A program made the translations under genes and the position numbers. The notes beneath the pieces are model-generated. The model saw only the letters and a program-made list of their open reading frames with translations. It was not told the origin of the DNA and ran no database searches. Shown piece after piece: positions 1-14,702 of a DNA stretch of 64,000 bases; positions within the stretch are counted from its first letter, which is position 1; each line of letters opens with the position of its first letter. The stretch is from Glossina fuscipes (lineage: Eukaryota > Arthropoda > Insecta > Diptera > Glossinidae). Where the stretch lies: positions 6,365,230-6,429,229 of the forward strand of contig NW_023998414.1 of the NCBI RefSeq assembly GCF_014805625.2. The letters are read 5' to 3'.

Positions 1-1348
1 GCTATATGTGTGGTATTAAGGCCCGTCGCATTTGGTTTCATTTCCTTTTTAGCTTCATTCAATAATTCATTATCATCTTGTGAGAAGTACAAATTGGAAG
101 CATTAAATACTAAAGCGTTATCGTCTTCTTCAGGCAAATTAATGGGTTTACGACAACCCGCTGTGTTATTTGCAGTAGCAGCTATAACAGTTGCCGCGTT
201 CGCTTGAACGCCATTAACTTCGGTGCGTACACTTAAACGATCCATAAAAAGTGCATGTTCTTTGCTAACTCGAGCCGCCAACGAAGATTGAGCATTGCCC
301 AATTTGATTTTTGGCTTCAAACGGAAATGTGACATTGGCATTTGCACCCCCAATTTTAAACTACGTTCAAATTCTGATTCGCTGCTGTTGGAATCAGTAT
401 TATTATTGTTTGTTGTTGTTGTAATTGGATTTTGATTAGAAACAGTCATTTGTCCTAAATTATTATAAACCGGTGCCATAGGAGCTAGAGGCCTTAAACT
501 ATCGACTAAAGGCATATTTTGACGTGGTGGTGGTAAGGGTGGCATATGGTTGGCATTTTGCAACAAATGGCCTCCACGTCGAAGGACAGTAGCATGACCG
601 GAACCTTCCCAATCGGTTGTAGAGCTAGCTGAACTTGAACTATCTGGCCGTCGCGACGCATTTGCAGAAGGAGGGATTGCACCCATTTCGGGTATAGCCG
701 AATCACCTAAGTAACCGATTCCACTGCCTGAATACAAATTCCTTATACGTGTCTGATGGGCCAAAGCGAGTGAAACATTTTGATCCACTGGGTTTTGAGT
801 AGTAACAGGTGGACTGGGTGTGAAGGCAGCATCACTTTCACCGCCACCTCCTGGACGTGATACTCTAACTGGTGCTCTTAGGCTGGAATAACCTAGCCGG
901 GGAATGACCGATTTATTAAGATGATTTTGCGATATGTAACCATCGGACAATTCGCTGTCGGTGGTATTATTAAGGCTTGAATCCAGTTGTGGATACATGG
1001 CTACCGAGGTTGAACTGCTAGTATTGCTCGTTGGTGGACATTCGCTTTCAGTGCGACCGCCATCAGGTTCACCTCTTCGACGAACATACGATATGAATGC
1101 TGAACTACCAGAGCTTATCACTCTCGAGCGATTGATGGGTAATGGTGGCAGTGAAGACACTAAGCTTAAAGGTTTATTTGAATTCCCTGGCGAGTTAAGA
1201 CCGATATTTGTTTGTGATAGGGAATTCAAAGGATGGTTGGCAGGTGTATTGGAAGTAGTCAAAGCAAGATCAGCTGTATTGTCCTCAACGAGAGATTCGC
1301 AACTACTGCTAGAATCTAAGCCCAAGCTTTTCGGAGCCTCTTGAGTAT
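1..1348 (-). CDS. TTC28: TTC28-like coding exon 6, C-terminal tail (runs off the window)
   Basis: From acceptor TCTTATTTTTAG|ATACTC the frame stays open for 448 codons to position 1. The tail is Ser-, Asn-, Thr- and Pro-rich and probably disordered, with a run of Asn ([10 protein letters not shown]), a proline patch ([12 protein letters not shown]) and basic patches ([23 protein letters not shown]). It begins [19 protein letters not shown], resembling the serine cluster just after the conserved region in vertebrate TTC28. The absence of stops over 1.3 kb of low-complexity sequence argues that it is truly coding. A short intron past the window edge cannot be judged. Confidence 0.9.
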
Positions 1349-4300
1349 CTAAAAATAAGAAGTAAGGTTAAGACTTGGACAATTATAAAAGATGCTTTTA
1401 TTTTCACTTACCAAATAAGGCCAATAAGGCTTGTAAAACAAACTGACACGTTCTGCGATTGGCTTGTTTGCCAGTTCTCAAAGTTACTTGGTCTTGTCCG
1501 ACTTCAGTAAGATCAAAGCCTACGGACGCCAAAAGTTCATGACAACCGGCCACGCGCCATAATCTTACACTTAGAGGTATTTCTATAGAAGCCTCTAGGT
1601 CAGGGCTACCTTTGGACGGAAACTGGGTTAGAACATTGCGTATGACTGCTATAATGTCATCAGCCATATCCGAACTATTAACTAATTTTGCTAACGCTTG
1701 TAAAGTTAAAGGCGTTAGAGCAAGCAATGCCTGCAAACTAGCAGAACATTGCGATAAACGGTCTTCAGGATCTGCTTGGGGAAAGAAAACGCTTGAGGGT
1801 ATACCGTTGGCTGCTGGCTCGAAACGAAATCCCACTGCCATAAGAAGATCTTTCCAACCAGCCACAGGGCCAGCTTTGTTTTCAATACTTTTCTGTGTGG
1901 TATACATGGCATTTTTCTGGCCGCGGTGAATGCGCTGTAAAGACTTTTCTACTAAATGTAGACACACGCGTAAAGCATCACGACATTTATCTGGTGTACG
2001 CATTAGCTCGCAGAGAGCGTGGCCCATTAGAGCCACTTTATTGGATAAGCGAACATTGCCTCCGATCAATAGGAATCCAGCCCAGTTAGCAGGGTGAGCA
2101 AAGTGTTTAGTATGTTGCACTGTTTGCATAGCCTCCGCTAAAGCTCTATGGATTAGGATGGAGGAAGAAATGCATTGCAATGTCGTATATTATTTATAAA
2201 AAACAAACGTTACCTGGCAGCTCTGGCTCCCTGAAGTAAAGCTGAATAAAAGGCTCTTAATAAAATTTTTGCTGCTGTTTCCGGTACAGGCCACAACGAA
2301 ATTAGAACAGCACCAGCTCCTGCGCATAACCAACTACCGGCCAAGTTAGCTACTCCTGAACCTGTTATGGGTTCAATGGAGTGATAGGAACTCAAAACTA
2401 CCAGCTTAGCGTTTAGTTTCATATTTAAAACATCGGCTGCTGACAGTATAAAATCTGATAATTGAGGGAGTTCCATGTTACCACCAGAAAGCTCTGGCGT
2501 TTCATCATCTTGTTCACATTGGCCTTTGCTATTTGCTCCAGCTTGATAAAATCTCTTTTGTGTTTGGGAGTCGACCACATCACCTGGACTTAATACAACC
2601 GCTCCCAACTTCCAGCTAAGATTGGCTGCAAAATGCACACATTCAGCAGAGGAAAGTTCTGAAATCACTGCCTCTTTGGTAGCATTGCACCCAGCCAAGG
2701 TTTTAGCTTGTAGCATATCAGCTACCATTGCTGCTTCCTGAAGGGACGCTGGCGACTCCGACCAGCCCCAAGTTTCAGCTAAGGTAGCAGGAATACGTGG
2801 TCCACCAACCACCAACGCAGTATTAAGATTTTCCGCTAGTTCTCGGCTTCTTATTATTTTACTTTTCAGACGCAACGATTGTAAAGAAGGTACTGTAATA
2901 ATCGAACAACGTTCTGACAAATATTCACCCTCCTCCTTGGAACTGCGTAATATAGCAAATGGTACTAAATATAATTCGTTGTCTAAAACCAAAATGAGTT
3001 CTTTGCGGCCTTGACGAGACACTGCGCAGCCTGTTGGTAAAAGATCATCAAACGGCGATAAAAGTAAGTTAAACAGAGTATGCAAACAAGAAGGACCCTG
3101 CCAAGCAGGCAACATGGGAGCCCGACGGGACCGTGAGGAGCCCTGCAAACTACCTATTGATCTAGTAGAGCCTTGCAAGCTTGCTACCGAACCTCCGACT
3201 GAACCCAAGCTGAAGAGAGAGCTTAGCGAGTAATTAGACGAATTCATTAGGTGATTTCGATTAACCATTCGTAAAAATCCAGATCTCTCATTCGAGAAAT
3301 CATCCAGTAGATTTTCAGAACTAGAACGCCAGCCACTGCCATCACCTTCTTGCAATATACTTTCTGAATTAACACCCAAGTTATCGCGCACCATATTAAT
3401 ATAACGCTCCAATAGGCTTTCTTTATCTTCCACATTCTTAGCATGCTCTGCTAATTTTTCACTAGACATCTTCAATGTTTCCTCGCTTATTTTTATAGAA
3501 TGGAAACGCACAATACCCTTAAGCGGTTGCAAGAACCAAGCATACAATTCATCCCCAGCTAGGCTAAAATACAAAACATTCGTTTTGGTGCGATTAACAA
3601 TATCATAAATGCTTTCGCTGCAAGTAACAGTGGTCTTTCGAGTCATACTGTTAGTATCGGGGCTAGTGCGCGCTTTACAACGTTCAGCTGCCACTAACGC
3701 GTCTTCATTACGTTGCATAAGCACAAAAATTTGCTGTAATATATGATAGCAAGACGTTTGTAGATCAAATAAGCTACTTCGAGCTTCAGGACTACGTTGA
3801 TCATAGCGTACTGATTCTAAGAGTTGAGCAGCATTTTCCATTTGAGATCTGGCTTCGTCATTGTCCCCGGAAGCTTTCAAAGCAAGACCTAGATCGTAAA
3901 AGAATGTAATAAACTCTTTTTGTGGCAACGTTTTGAATAAAATAATTTACCTAACTGATGTCTTATTTTAGCTTCTTCTTCCGATTTATTGATAGATTGG
4001 GCTATAGCTAAACCTTGTTTTAAATAATTGATGGCTTGCGTATACTGACCCATTTGATAGAATACACGTCCTGGAAATTAATAAACAGTTTGAATTACGA
4101 ACTCCAATATACATAAGAACATATTTTTAAGAGGCATAGTTACCCAATGATCCGCAGGCATAAGTTTTGCTTAAACGATCGGTAGTTAGCGACAACTGCT
4201 TTTCATAAAATTTGACCGCATCTACGTAACTGCGAATAGCTTCATACACTGAACCTAAATTGCCGCAAGCCCGAGCTTGCATAAAATTGGCACTTAAGTG

Positions 4301-7300
4301 TTCACCCATCTCCAAATCCATTTTATGTAGTTTTAGGGCACCATCGTAGTCACCCATGCGCCGGTAGACGTTACCTAAAGCACTGGTAGCATCAGATACT
4401 AACGTACGATCGCCCAGCTCCCGAGCGATCTCCTGTTGATGTTCCAAACAGTTGACCGCTTGTTCATGATTTCCAAGAGCGCAATGAATATTGCCTAAAT
4501 CACCGTAAGCGACGGCCTTAACTTCGGGATTACCTAGTTCATGTGCCACTACTAGACGTTTTTCTAGGCAAACCAAAGATTCCTGTAAATTACCTAAGGC
4601 ACGATGACTATGGCCTAAACCACGATAGGCTCTCTCCTGGTCACGAAAACTTTGTAATGTAGTTGCTAGTTGTAAATGACGTTCATGGCATTTAATTCCC
4701 TCTTCATAGTCTCCCAAAGCGTCGTAACAATCGCCTAGGTGACCCAAAGCTCGAGCTCTATCATGTTGAGTGGTGGGCAGATTGACTCTTTCCAGGGTAC
4801 CTAATTGTTGCTCCAAATAACCAATTGCTTCTTCATAATGGCCCATATTTAACTTGGCTATTCCTAGATTACCGTAAGCTTGAGCTTCAATAGCAGAATC
4901 TTGTAACTCTTGAGCTCGCTCTAATTGCTCTTGGTAACATTTAACGGCGTGAGTGTAACTGCACAGAGCCATATGCACGGCTCCCAGGTGGCCATGAGCT
5001 TTACATTCGCCTGGCAAATCAGACATTTCTTGGCGTAATGTCAACTCTTGTGTATGGTAACCCAATGCTTTATCATATTTTTTCACTAAACGATGAGCTA
5101 AACCTAAAGCTCCACACGCTGCTGCTTCCATTGATCTTTCACGAGCTTGTCGAGCCAACGTCAATTGGCGTTGATACATTTTTGCGGCTTCTTCTATTTC
5201 TCCAGTGCGGATCAATATATCTCCAATGTTGCCAAGGGCACGAAATTTCCCCGGCAAATGATTGGTCATATGAGCTACAGCCAAAAAATATTTTTGGCAT
5301 TCTAAGGCCGCTTGCGTGTTCCCTAAAGCTAAGTGCGCCAAACCTAAATTACAGTAAGCTCTGCCCATATTCATTTTATCTTGCAAATCCTTAGCCAAAG
5401 CTAAATCCTGATCGTAGTAACGAACAGCTTCACGATAATTGCCAATACAATAGTGAGCGTATCCTAAAAAATGGCAAGCTTTTCCTTCAGCTATTACATC
5501 GCCTAATTCTTGTGATAACATTAAATATTGCTCGTAGTAGGGTACAGCTTGGGCAAACTCCTGACGTGAACTCAAGCAATTACCAAGATTTAGTAAAGCG
5601 CAGGCTTCACCTTGCGTATCTTTAAGTTCACGTGCTATATTCAGGTGAGCTCGGTAATGAATAAGAGCCATATCATGAGCACCGAGAGCTTGATAGGCTA
5701 CAGCGAGGTTGCCGTGAGTGGATGCTTCTGCGCTGCGATCGTTGACCTCTTTGCTAATGGTTAATTCCTGTTTGTGATATTTAATGGCTGCTTCATATAA
5801 CCCAGCCGAGGAATAGGCATTGCCAATATTACCGTAGGCGCGACCCATGCCAGCACGATCGTGTAATTGGCGAGCTATTGTCAAATGGGCTTGATGTAGT
5901 TTTAAAGCGGCATCGTGCTCTCCCAGCAGCTGATAAACTATGCCCAAATTTGAGCAAGCACGTCCTTCGCCTACCTTATCACGGGCGGCTAAAGCCATTT
6001 CTAATTGCTTCTCATGCCATTTTTTGGCTTGAACAAAATCGCCGGCACATCTAGCTGCATGACCTAAACCTGCGTAAGCACGAGCTTCAATGTTACGGTC
6101 GCCGAGTTGTTGAGCTATCCGTAGTACTTGTTCATGGAAGGTAATAGCTTGCGAAAAATTTCGACGGTAATGATGGCTGGAGCCTAAATTCGAATAAGCA
6201 CGAGCTTCTTCCACTTGATTGCCTAATTTACGAGCTAACCGTAAGTGCTGCGTATGACAATCAACAGCCGAATCGAATTCGCCCATGGCTAAATACACGG
6301 CTCCAACATTGCCGATTTCTCGAGCTTCTTGTAAACGATCTCCCATCTGCTTAACCAATTGTACGCATTGTTTATGACTGGCTAATGCATTGGGATAATC
6401 TCCGATCGCTGTATAAACATGCCCTAAAGAAGTTAAAGCTGCGGCTGCCGCTTGAGTATCCTTGCATTTCATAGCCAATACTAGTTGATAACGGTGCGCT
6501 GTGAGAGCTTCTTTATAAGAACCTTGACTAAAATAGGCGGAACCTAAATTGCCATGAGCCCGACATTCACCTGCTGTATCACCCAGACTTTTAGCCACCG
6601 CTAAATCTTGTTGCATATAACTAATAGCTTTATCCAATTGATTTAAGGCCCAATGAGCTGAACTGAGAGCACTGAAGACTGAACCGCGTAATTTTAGAGA
6701 GCATGAACCTATGCGTAGCGCAGCTTCCAATACCGTCACGGCTGAATGATATTGACCGGCTTGAAGTAATTCTTGACCTACAACCGATATCACTACAAAC
6801 GGCGATTGATCCAAATTCATGGCACGCAACTGTTGAAATGTCGGCTCTAGAGCATGACGCAAGGGGCTTTTTATAGAAGCTTCAAGTAAACCTGCCAATA
6901 ATTGTTTATTTTGGACATCTTGTCCCAGCCCAGCGGCAAACGAAGCCAGTGCCTCTCCATAACGACCAAGACACTGTAATGCAACACCTTGACGAAAATA
7001 AGCCTTTGGCCATTGTGGGCATAATTCTCGAGCTTTAGTAGCGTCTTGCAAAGCCAAAGCAAATTGGCCCTGTTTAAGACGGGCAGCCGAACGATTGCTA
7101 TATAATATATAATTGCCGGGGTCCAATTGCAGAGCATCGGTGTAGAGAACAACAGCTGTGGCGAAATCTCCATTCTGGCAAGCAGCATTTGATTGACGGA
7201 CTTTTTCAAGAAATAAGGCACGATTAGCTGCTGGCAATTCAGGATTGCATTCAGGTTCGTTCTGAAAGGAAACAAAGAATATATGAAAAATGTGCGAAAA

Positions 7301-10300
7301 GGTAGTGCAATTTTAATTGAATTTATTCGTTACGTTCGCGGTTAAGCTAAAGAATTTCCCTTTTTCTAAATGTCGCATTGTGATCAAATACACGCTTAAG
7401 TACCGTTAGATGACGAAGTTTTGAAAGATCGCGTTCGCAGTTGTAAATTCTTAACTTTATATTATCTTTACGCTTATGCTTTGAATATTGAAAGTAAAAA
7501 TTATATATTCATCAGTAAGCAACGAGACTTAATCAATCTTAATCATCGTTTAACCAGTGCAAAGTTTGAATGTAACCTTAACATTGAACAATCAATCCTG
7601 TGGTGATGTTTACTTACGTGTTTCGTTATATAAGAATATAGTGTGAAAATTATTAAGCCTGATAGATCGTGCAAAGTTTTAGATGTGGAGCTATCTACTC
7701 ACATTGTCTTTTCTTTATCAATCCTAAGGTCTGTAAGTCTCTAATATGAAATATCGACGGTCGTTGGGCGAGCGAAAATGGGAAAATCGGTAGTTAAGAC
7801 GGCGGGCTGACTTATTAATAGGAAACGTGGGACTTAATCTATAATTGCAGGTGAAGTCGATTACAATTATCGCTACAAATGTTGGACAAACATCTTGATA
7901 AACGTTACCCATTGACGTGAGATTGTAGCTTTTCTTATAAGCGTTAAACGCGGGCATGTACATTAGCCTTTTTTATTTTGAGATGCATTTAACATAATTA
8001 CTATCCTGACTAAGCAATGAAACTTTATGTAGAACAATGAATTCAGTATGCATACATATTATTAGTTTTAAGGCCTACAGTTCGTACTCTGCATACTGTC
8101 AGCCTCTAGCCAATAGCAACCCTAAAGATATTTTATGTGTATGAGCATATAGTAAGTATAATAAGAACAGATGTGCGTTTGGTTAGCAGCGAAGAACCGC
8201 TTCTTGCTCGTATTGCTTACTGTTTATAAACAGATTTGTTACAAAAAGCGCACAGGTATGCGTGCATATGCGGTACGAATGTGTTAGTTCGCATACCAAT
8301 AATCTGGTTTTGTATTACTTGGCGTTTTGCTGTTTTATTGTAGCTAAGAAATCGAAGAATGATGAAGATGATGATGGAATGAAATGAATACAACGTTTAG
8401 TTTGGAATGTTGAATTAATGCTCATTGCTCGCGCTCACTTTATCATTAAATTACATTTTCCCATATAATAATCTACAAAAGCTTACTATGTGCAGTGGTA
8501 ATAAGTGCTATAACAACAATAACAACAACAACAACAACATAGCACATCAACGCCATTATCATCTCTTGCATTAACATAAACATTATAAACATTGTTGTTA
8601 AACAGTGTTGCGTTTCATTGTTCTCTAACCTCTCTTTTTCACTGCCAGTCGTATTCTATCTACCCATATTTAAGAAATCCTCTCGATATAAAATTCTTCA
8701 TATATATATACAAAGTTTAAGTTTATATTATATATATGTAAACGTATGTATACGTGTATATATAGATATTTATATATATATATGTATGTATATGTGTATA
8801 TAAGGAAAATAATTTGTTAAAAAAATTGTAAAAAAAAACAAATTTTTTTTTTTTTGATTAATATAGAAAAGTTTTCATAGATAAGTTTTAAAGTTTAATT
8901 GAAGTTGTACGTTCTTGTTGTTGTTGTTATTATTATTCTTGCCTTTTCCCGTGATGTGTGTCTATACCCCCTATACGCTACCTAGATTGATTACCTAGAT
9001 ACCTGAGTCTATATGAATGCCTTTTGCAATCTCTCTCGTATCTCGTGTCTCGTGTGCATTGAAATTATTATGAAAAGCGATTTTATTTTAGTGATGATGT
9101 TGATTGAAATTGCTTACAACCTATTCAAGTTAAGTTTACTCTACGAAATGCGCTGCCAATATTATTGAGTTATTGTATAAGGCAATCACAACATTTTTAT
9201 GTAAACCGTGTACGTGTAGTATCTTTTGGATTTTCTTTTAATCTTTAAGGCATTTTTATATGGATTGTGGGCGTTTTATGTGGTCTGTGAACTTTGTAAT
9301 CTATGAACATCAACCGAAGTATATAATATATAGAAGACTGGATTTTATTAAGTTTTCTTTTCCATTTTTCTTTTTTAACTTAATATTTTCCCTTTTTTCC
9401 AAGTTCTAGAAAAAATGATATCAATGTTCATCGAATGAAAGATATATTTGAATTTTATTTTATGGCAATTAATAGCCGATACGATGTAATTGTAATAACA
9501 AGCGTAATAGCAAGATGATGAACGACTAGTCATATGGCTAGCGAGAGGGAGAGAGACCGTGAGTCAATGACAACCAACTAACCCTTGGCGGATAGTAGCT
9601 GATTATTTTTATTACTGCTAAAGAGATCACAACTTTAGAGTAGGCATGAGAATACGAAATATATTCATAATGATATCTAAGTTCGCTATATGTTTAAAAA
9701 AAAAGGGGTGTATACTCATTATTTTGTATTCGTAATCCATTAAAGTTTTAATGGCTTTTAATTCTGAAACGATTTCGTTCGCCCACTGTCTCAAGGTAGT
9801 AGAAAGTTTGGCATTGAAATTAGTACAAATTTTTTTAGATGCGCGTGATCAAATTACAACTCCTTTTAAATAAAAATTCACTAAACTCACCATAATTGAC
9901 CACGTCATTCAATCATTAAGTAGCCTATACCATCCTAAAGTTCTATTTATGTAAAGATTTTTCAAAATAGAAGATAAAGTCTTTAAGGCTTTATATGGAA
10001 GATGGATAGACGGACAACTTGCACCACAGATGATGTAGAATACAATAAAAGAGAGAACAAACAAAACAAAATTAAAATCAACATATTATTGTCTTTAATC
10101 AGATATCGATATAAAATTGCTTTCTTTTCCTGTTTAAGTTACAAAAAAATGTTGCTTTCTTACACACCCGACGCCAGTCACAAAAGTATCGAGCATTTTG
10201 CTCCTTAATATTCCAAAGGACCAATACTTGTTTATTTGGATAGCTGATGTTTTTCTGTAATGCAATGGGAAAGGGAAGGAAGGTAAGCGGATAAGTCCAT

Positions 10301-13300
10301 GTATTCAGCTTTATAAAATTACATGAACTTTCCGATTTGATTTGAAGTGACGGTGACCGATGAATTTTTGCATGAAGAGAACTGTGGTATTTATGAGCAG
10401 AATCTATTCGCAAATGTTGCCAAAAATACGATATTTAACCGCGTTGCTTATCGCCACAGTCTGAGCAAACATTATTAAGCCGTTTGGAAAAACCTGATTG
10501 AAAAAGCATGGGAGGACTTTGAGATGGCTGGGAAACAAAATTTATTCAATCGAACTTTTATTCGCTTCGCAAATCTCAATAGAAGTGCAAGGATGCGTAG
10601 TTGTTTGTGAAAACAGACAGTGGCTGTAATGAAGAGTTTCAAGACAAGTCAAAGGAAATTCTGCTATGTTCAATATCAATAGAGCTAAGCCAAAGAGCAT
10701 TTTTGATGCATACATACATTCATCTATCACATGTTGTTCTTGCGATCTCTATAGAATTTTTTGCCAAGTTTTATGGCGGCGAAAGTATATTGTTGCCGAA
10801 AGTATGTCATAAGAGAATACGTATATGTGTTTTCATAATAATATTTTTCATGCACTCTGCTCTGCTGCCTACTATATGTAGCAAACGTTCAATAATGATA
10901 TTCAAACGTATATTCATAACACATTTGCTTCGATTTTTCATAACTATCCCCAGGATTATATTCGATTTTTTCATTGACGTGTAAAGAGTCGGTTGAACTC
11001 AATTAAAATTTCAATTTGATCGGCATCAGTTTCGAAAGATCAATTAGAGTAAAGAGCAATATATAACTTAATAAGTTCATAGGATTCGTTCATAATTAGA
11101 TATTTCCATTATTTTAGCGTCACTTAAGCAATTATAACTTGTCGACCAACGATCGAAACGCGATGCACACACTTTGGCGCACTGCGAAAATTGATACTAT
11201 CTAAAAATCATATCGATTCGCGACTAGTCGTCCTAAATGCATATGCTGTCCTATGGCGTTATTGAGTGATGTGTTAGTTTGATGATCAAAATCTCGGCAA
11301 TAAAATTTCGCAAAGTACTCTTCAAACAAAGTTTGCTTTAACTCATATACTCGCTGAAAGAATTTTGCAAAGATCGATCTAAAATTTCCTATCTCTCTGG
11401 CCAGTTTAGCAACACATTTTTGGTAGATGCATCGAAAATGCTCATATTATATTACCCTACACCGCTTGTGGTACCGAATATATTAAGTTTGTGCGGACGT
11501 ACGTAACATCTGGAGGGATTCGAGATAGACTACCCTTTCATTATACCAATAATTTGCTGAATTGTAACACCCAAAAGGACTTAAAATAGATCCACCTTTG
11601 ATTTGATTGATCGTCTGCCTTGATGTCTGTTGTGTATCTTTGTGTTGATCGAAATATTTCAATAAAAATTGGCATACTGATTTGTTTTGCCTCAAGGGCG
11701 ACAGCAATTAAAAATCGTTCGGAGTACACTACCTTTTCGACCACTCGCTATATAACACCATTTTTAGTTGGCTATTATATGAAAAAATATTGCAATTTTC
11801 AGGACTTCGCGGCAGAAATCGCTTAGTAATCGTAGCATCTCAGAAAAAGTGCATTTTTATATGTGAAAAAAGCCTAATTTTCAATACTTGTTGATGGAAG
11901 TTCGTTCATAATAATAATTTGACATAAGCATTAACTTTATTGAAAATTTTGACCAATTAGATCTATTATTTTGATTTCAATCCATTTAAGGGCTCTAATG
12001 AAAAGTAAGCTTTTATATGCCAAAAAGGTTAAAGTTTTAATATTTTATAATGAAAACTGGTCCTTGGTAAGTTAACTATAGGGTATTTGGATGACATAAG
12101 TGAATTTTTTATATCGCATCATATAATGGGGTTCTCATGAAAGCAAATCCTTTCGCGTCGACAAAGTTTAATTTGTGGTTTGACATAGAAAGGAAAATAA
12201 TTGCAAAATAATATAATCTTTGAGAAGTGAATTAAATTTGCTGCATTTAGACCTGGTTGAGATTTGAGTTTTTTTCAATACGAATGCTTTAATGAAAATT
12301 ATGCATTTAAATGAAAGTAATGTATAATATCTGGTGCATTAATAATTATACAAAATGTTGTAGGGTATCTAATGGTCGACTTAATTTCTTTTCTTACATT
12401 TTTAAAATGTAGAGAAATTTTGTAATTCACGTAATGCATATTTTCGAGCCGAATAGAAAATATAAAAAGCGAACATAATTTATTGGACTTCAGTTATTTA
12501 GAGTTTTACTTTAAGACAATAACCAATGCACTCTGAATAATCCATAATTTAAGCTTCAGTGTTAAGGCATTTGATTTATTGTTTTTGTTTATTATCAACT
12601 GAAATAACTTTATACGATGAAGGACACGATTGTGGCGAAGATCTGAGACATTAATTGGTTGAAGTATGCAAATGGAAAAATATTTTATGCAGAAAATTTT
12701 GAAAACAACAACAACAAAAAACACACCTTAGCGACTTTAAAATTATTTACTGTACACTGACTATTATCATTTGAATTGTGGCTAAGTCTAGATAGATTTA
12801 TTTTTCGTTAAATTATTTGAAAAAGAAATCATTCGAATATTAGTTAAGCTGAAATGACTTTAAAAAGTTGAAGATTAAACGGAAGTTTATGAAAATTACC
12901 AATTATAACTTTCTATAATAGTTTATGCCCATGTCGAAAAGGAAACACACAACGACCACACCTTTGAACAGAAATAAAGCAACAAGAACAAAAACGACAA
13001 TAAGAATAACAACAGCAAAAACAACAACGAGAATACTAAAAACAAAAATAGCAACAGCAACAACCGACAACAACAGAAATTTTAAAATCAAAATGAATAT
13101 AAATAAAAGTTAAAGCAAGGAATAAAAAAAAAAAAAAAAAAAAAAAAAACGAAACAAAAAGTAAAAAAAAATAAATTGTAATTTTTCAAAACATCTTGTG
13201 TTTGTGTGCACTACACAACATTTCCATTGGAATATGACGGAAGTACAATGAATGAACAAGACATGTTGCCAACAATAACAACTGCTGCAATAAACAAACA

Positions 13301-13484
13301 TCAGAACAACGAAAATACTTTTAAATTGCATAGAGTTGTGATTCTAAGATGTATGTATGAGTAGTAAAAGAAATGAAAACAAAAAAAAAAAAAAACGAAA
13401 AGTAACTATCCAGGCCTGCCAGGTACATGTCTATGACTATGGATGCAAATTTGCAAATAATATAAAATACATACATACGTACGT

Positions 13485-13520
<36 letters not shown>

Positions 13521-14657
13521 TATATACGTCATGCACATATATTTATGCCATATACGTATACAGTATGTAACAGTTCACTTTAATCAACTAAATAACACCG
13601 TTTATTGAAGATTAGTAATTGTTTTAAATTTTGCTTTTGATGTATGATCTCATGAGCGATGTGCGATGGATTTGTAAGAAAATTTTGCATACATTTATTC
13701 CTATAAACTGAACAGTAAATGCATGTATTTACTAGTCAGATTTTGTATGCGTGCATATATGTGTACGTATTTATATGTATATAAATATGTATATATAAAT
13801 TACATGTGTATGTATGTATATAAATATGTATATATAAATTACATGTTTATGTATGTATGTGTATGCATGTGTATGTGTGTGTGTGTGTTTGTATGTGTTT
13901 GTGTGTTTGTGTGATGCTTTTGATTGTCATTAATTTGTGTTGAATAATATACTCATATTTACCGTTGTTTATATACATAGAATTGTACATGTTGCTATTT
14001 AATTATATGAACAACAAGTTTTTCGCTTAAGTCTTTTGTTGTGCTTCAGTTTATTTTTTGCTTCAATTATAAGAGAATTATTTCTTATAATTTCATAATG
14101 TTTAAGATATGAAAACGTTTACATTTTTTTTTTCCTTTTTTTTTGTTTGTCTTTTTAAACTTCTGACATATTCTCACATGTTGTCTTGGATTTGTGATTA
14201 TTTAAAAATCAACAACAAGTATATAAAGATAATAAAAAAACCGTCTAATCCATCCAACCGACCGTTTATGAAAATTCATCTATCCATCTATCCATCCAAT
14301 CCCTGTCCAATGCTAGTCATCTTTCAGTTTTAGTAAGCTTCAATTCTTTCTCTCAATCTCTTTCTCTTTCTTTCCCTTTTCCCTCTATTTTTTTTCTATC
14401 TTTCTCTCTCTCTCTATCTCTTAGACACACAAACATACAAGCACATATACAGACAAACACAAACACGCACTCATACTTTCTTTCTCTTTCCATCTTTTAT
14501 ATTTTCTTTCCCTTTTTTACATTTATCTATCTCTTTCTAGCTTTCTTTTACTGTCGTTGTGCAATTCGTAAGCATACGCTTGTTTGAACGCATTTATAGC
14601 ATTCACACTTGAATGCATTCTTACAGAATCAGACACCACGAGGACGTTCTCAACAAG

Positions 14658-14702
<45 letters not shown>

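Noticed and set aside
961..1344. 127-codon plus-strand open frame
   Set aside because: Antisense to the TTC28-like exon 6, which is supported by splicing and conservation.
1612..1929. 105-codon plus-strand open frame
   Set aside because: Antisense to conserved TTC28 exon 5; no independent evidence.
5038..5394. 118-codon plus-strand open frame
   Set aside because: It lies antisense inside the TPR exon; its length follows from the coding bias of the real minus-strand frame and it has no domain.
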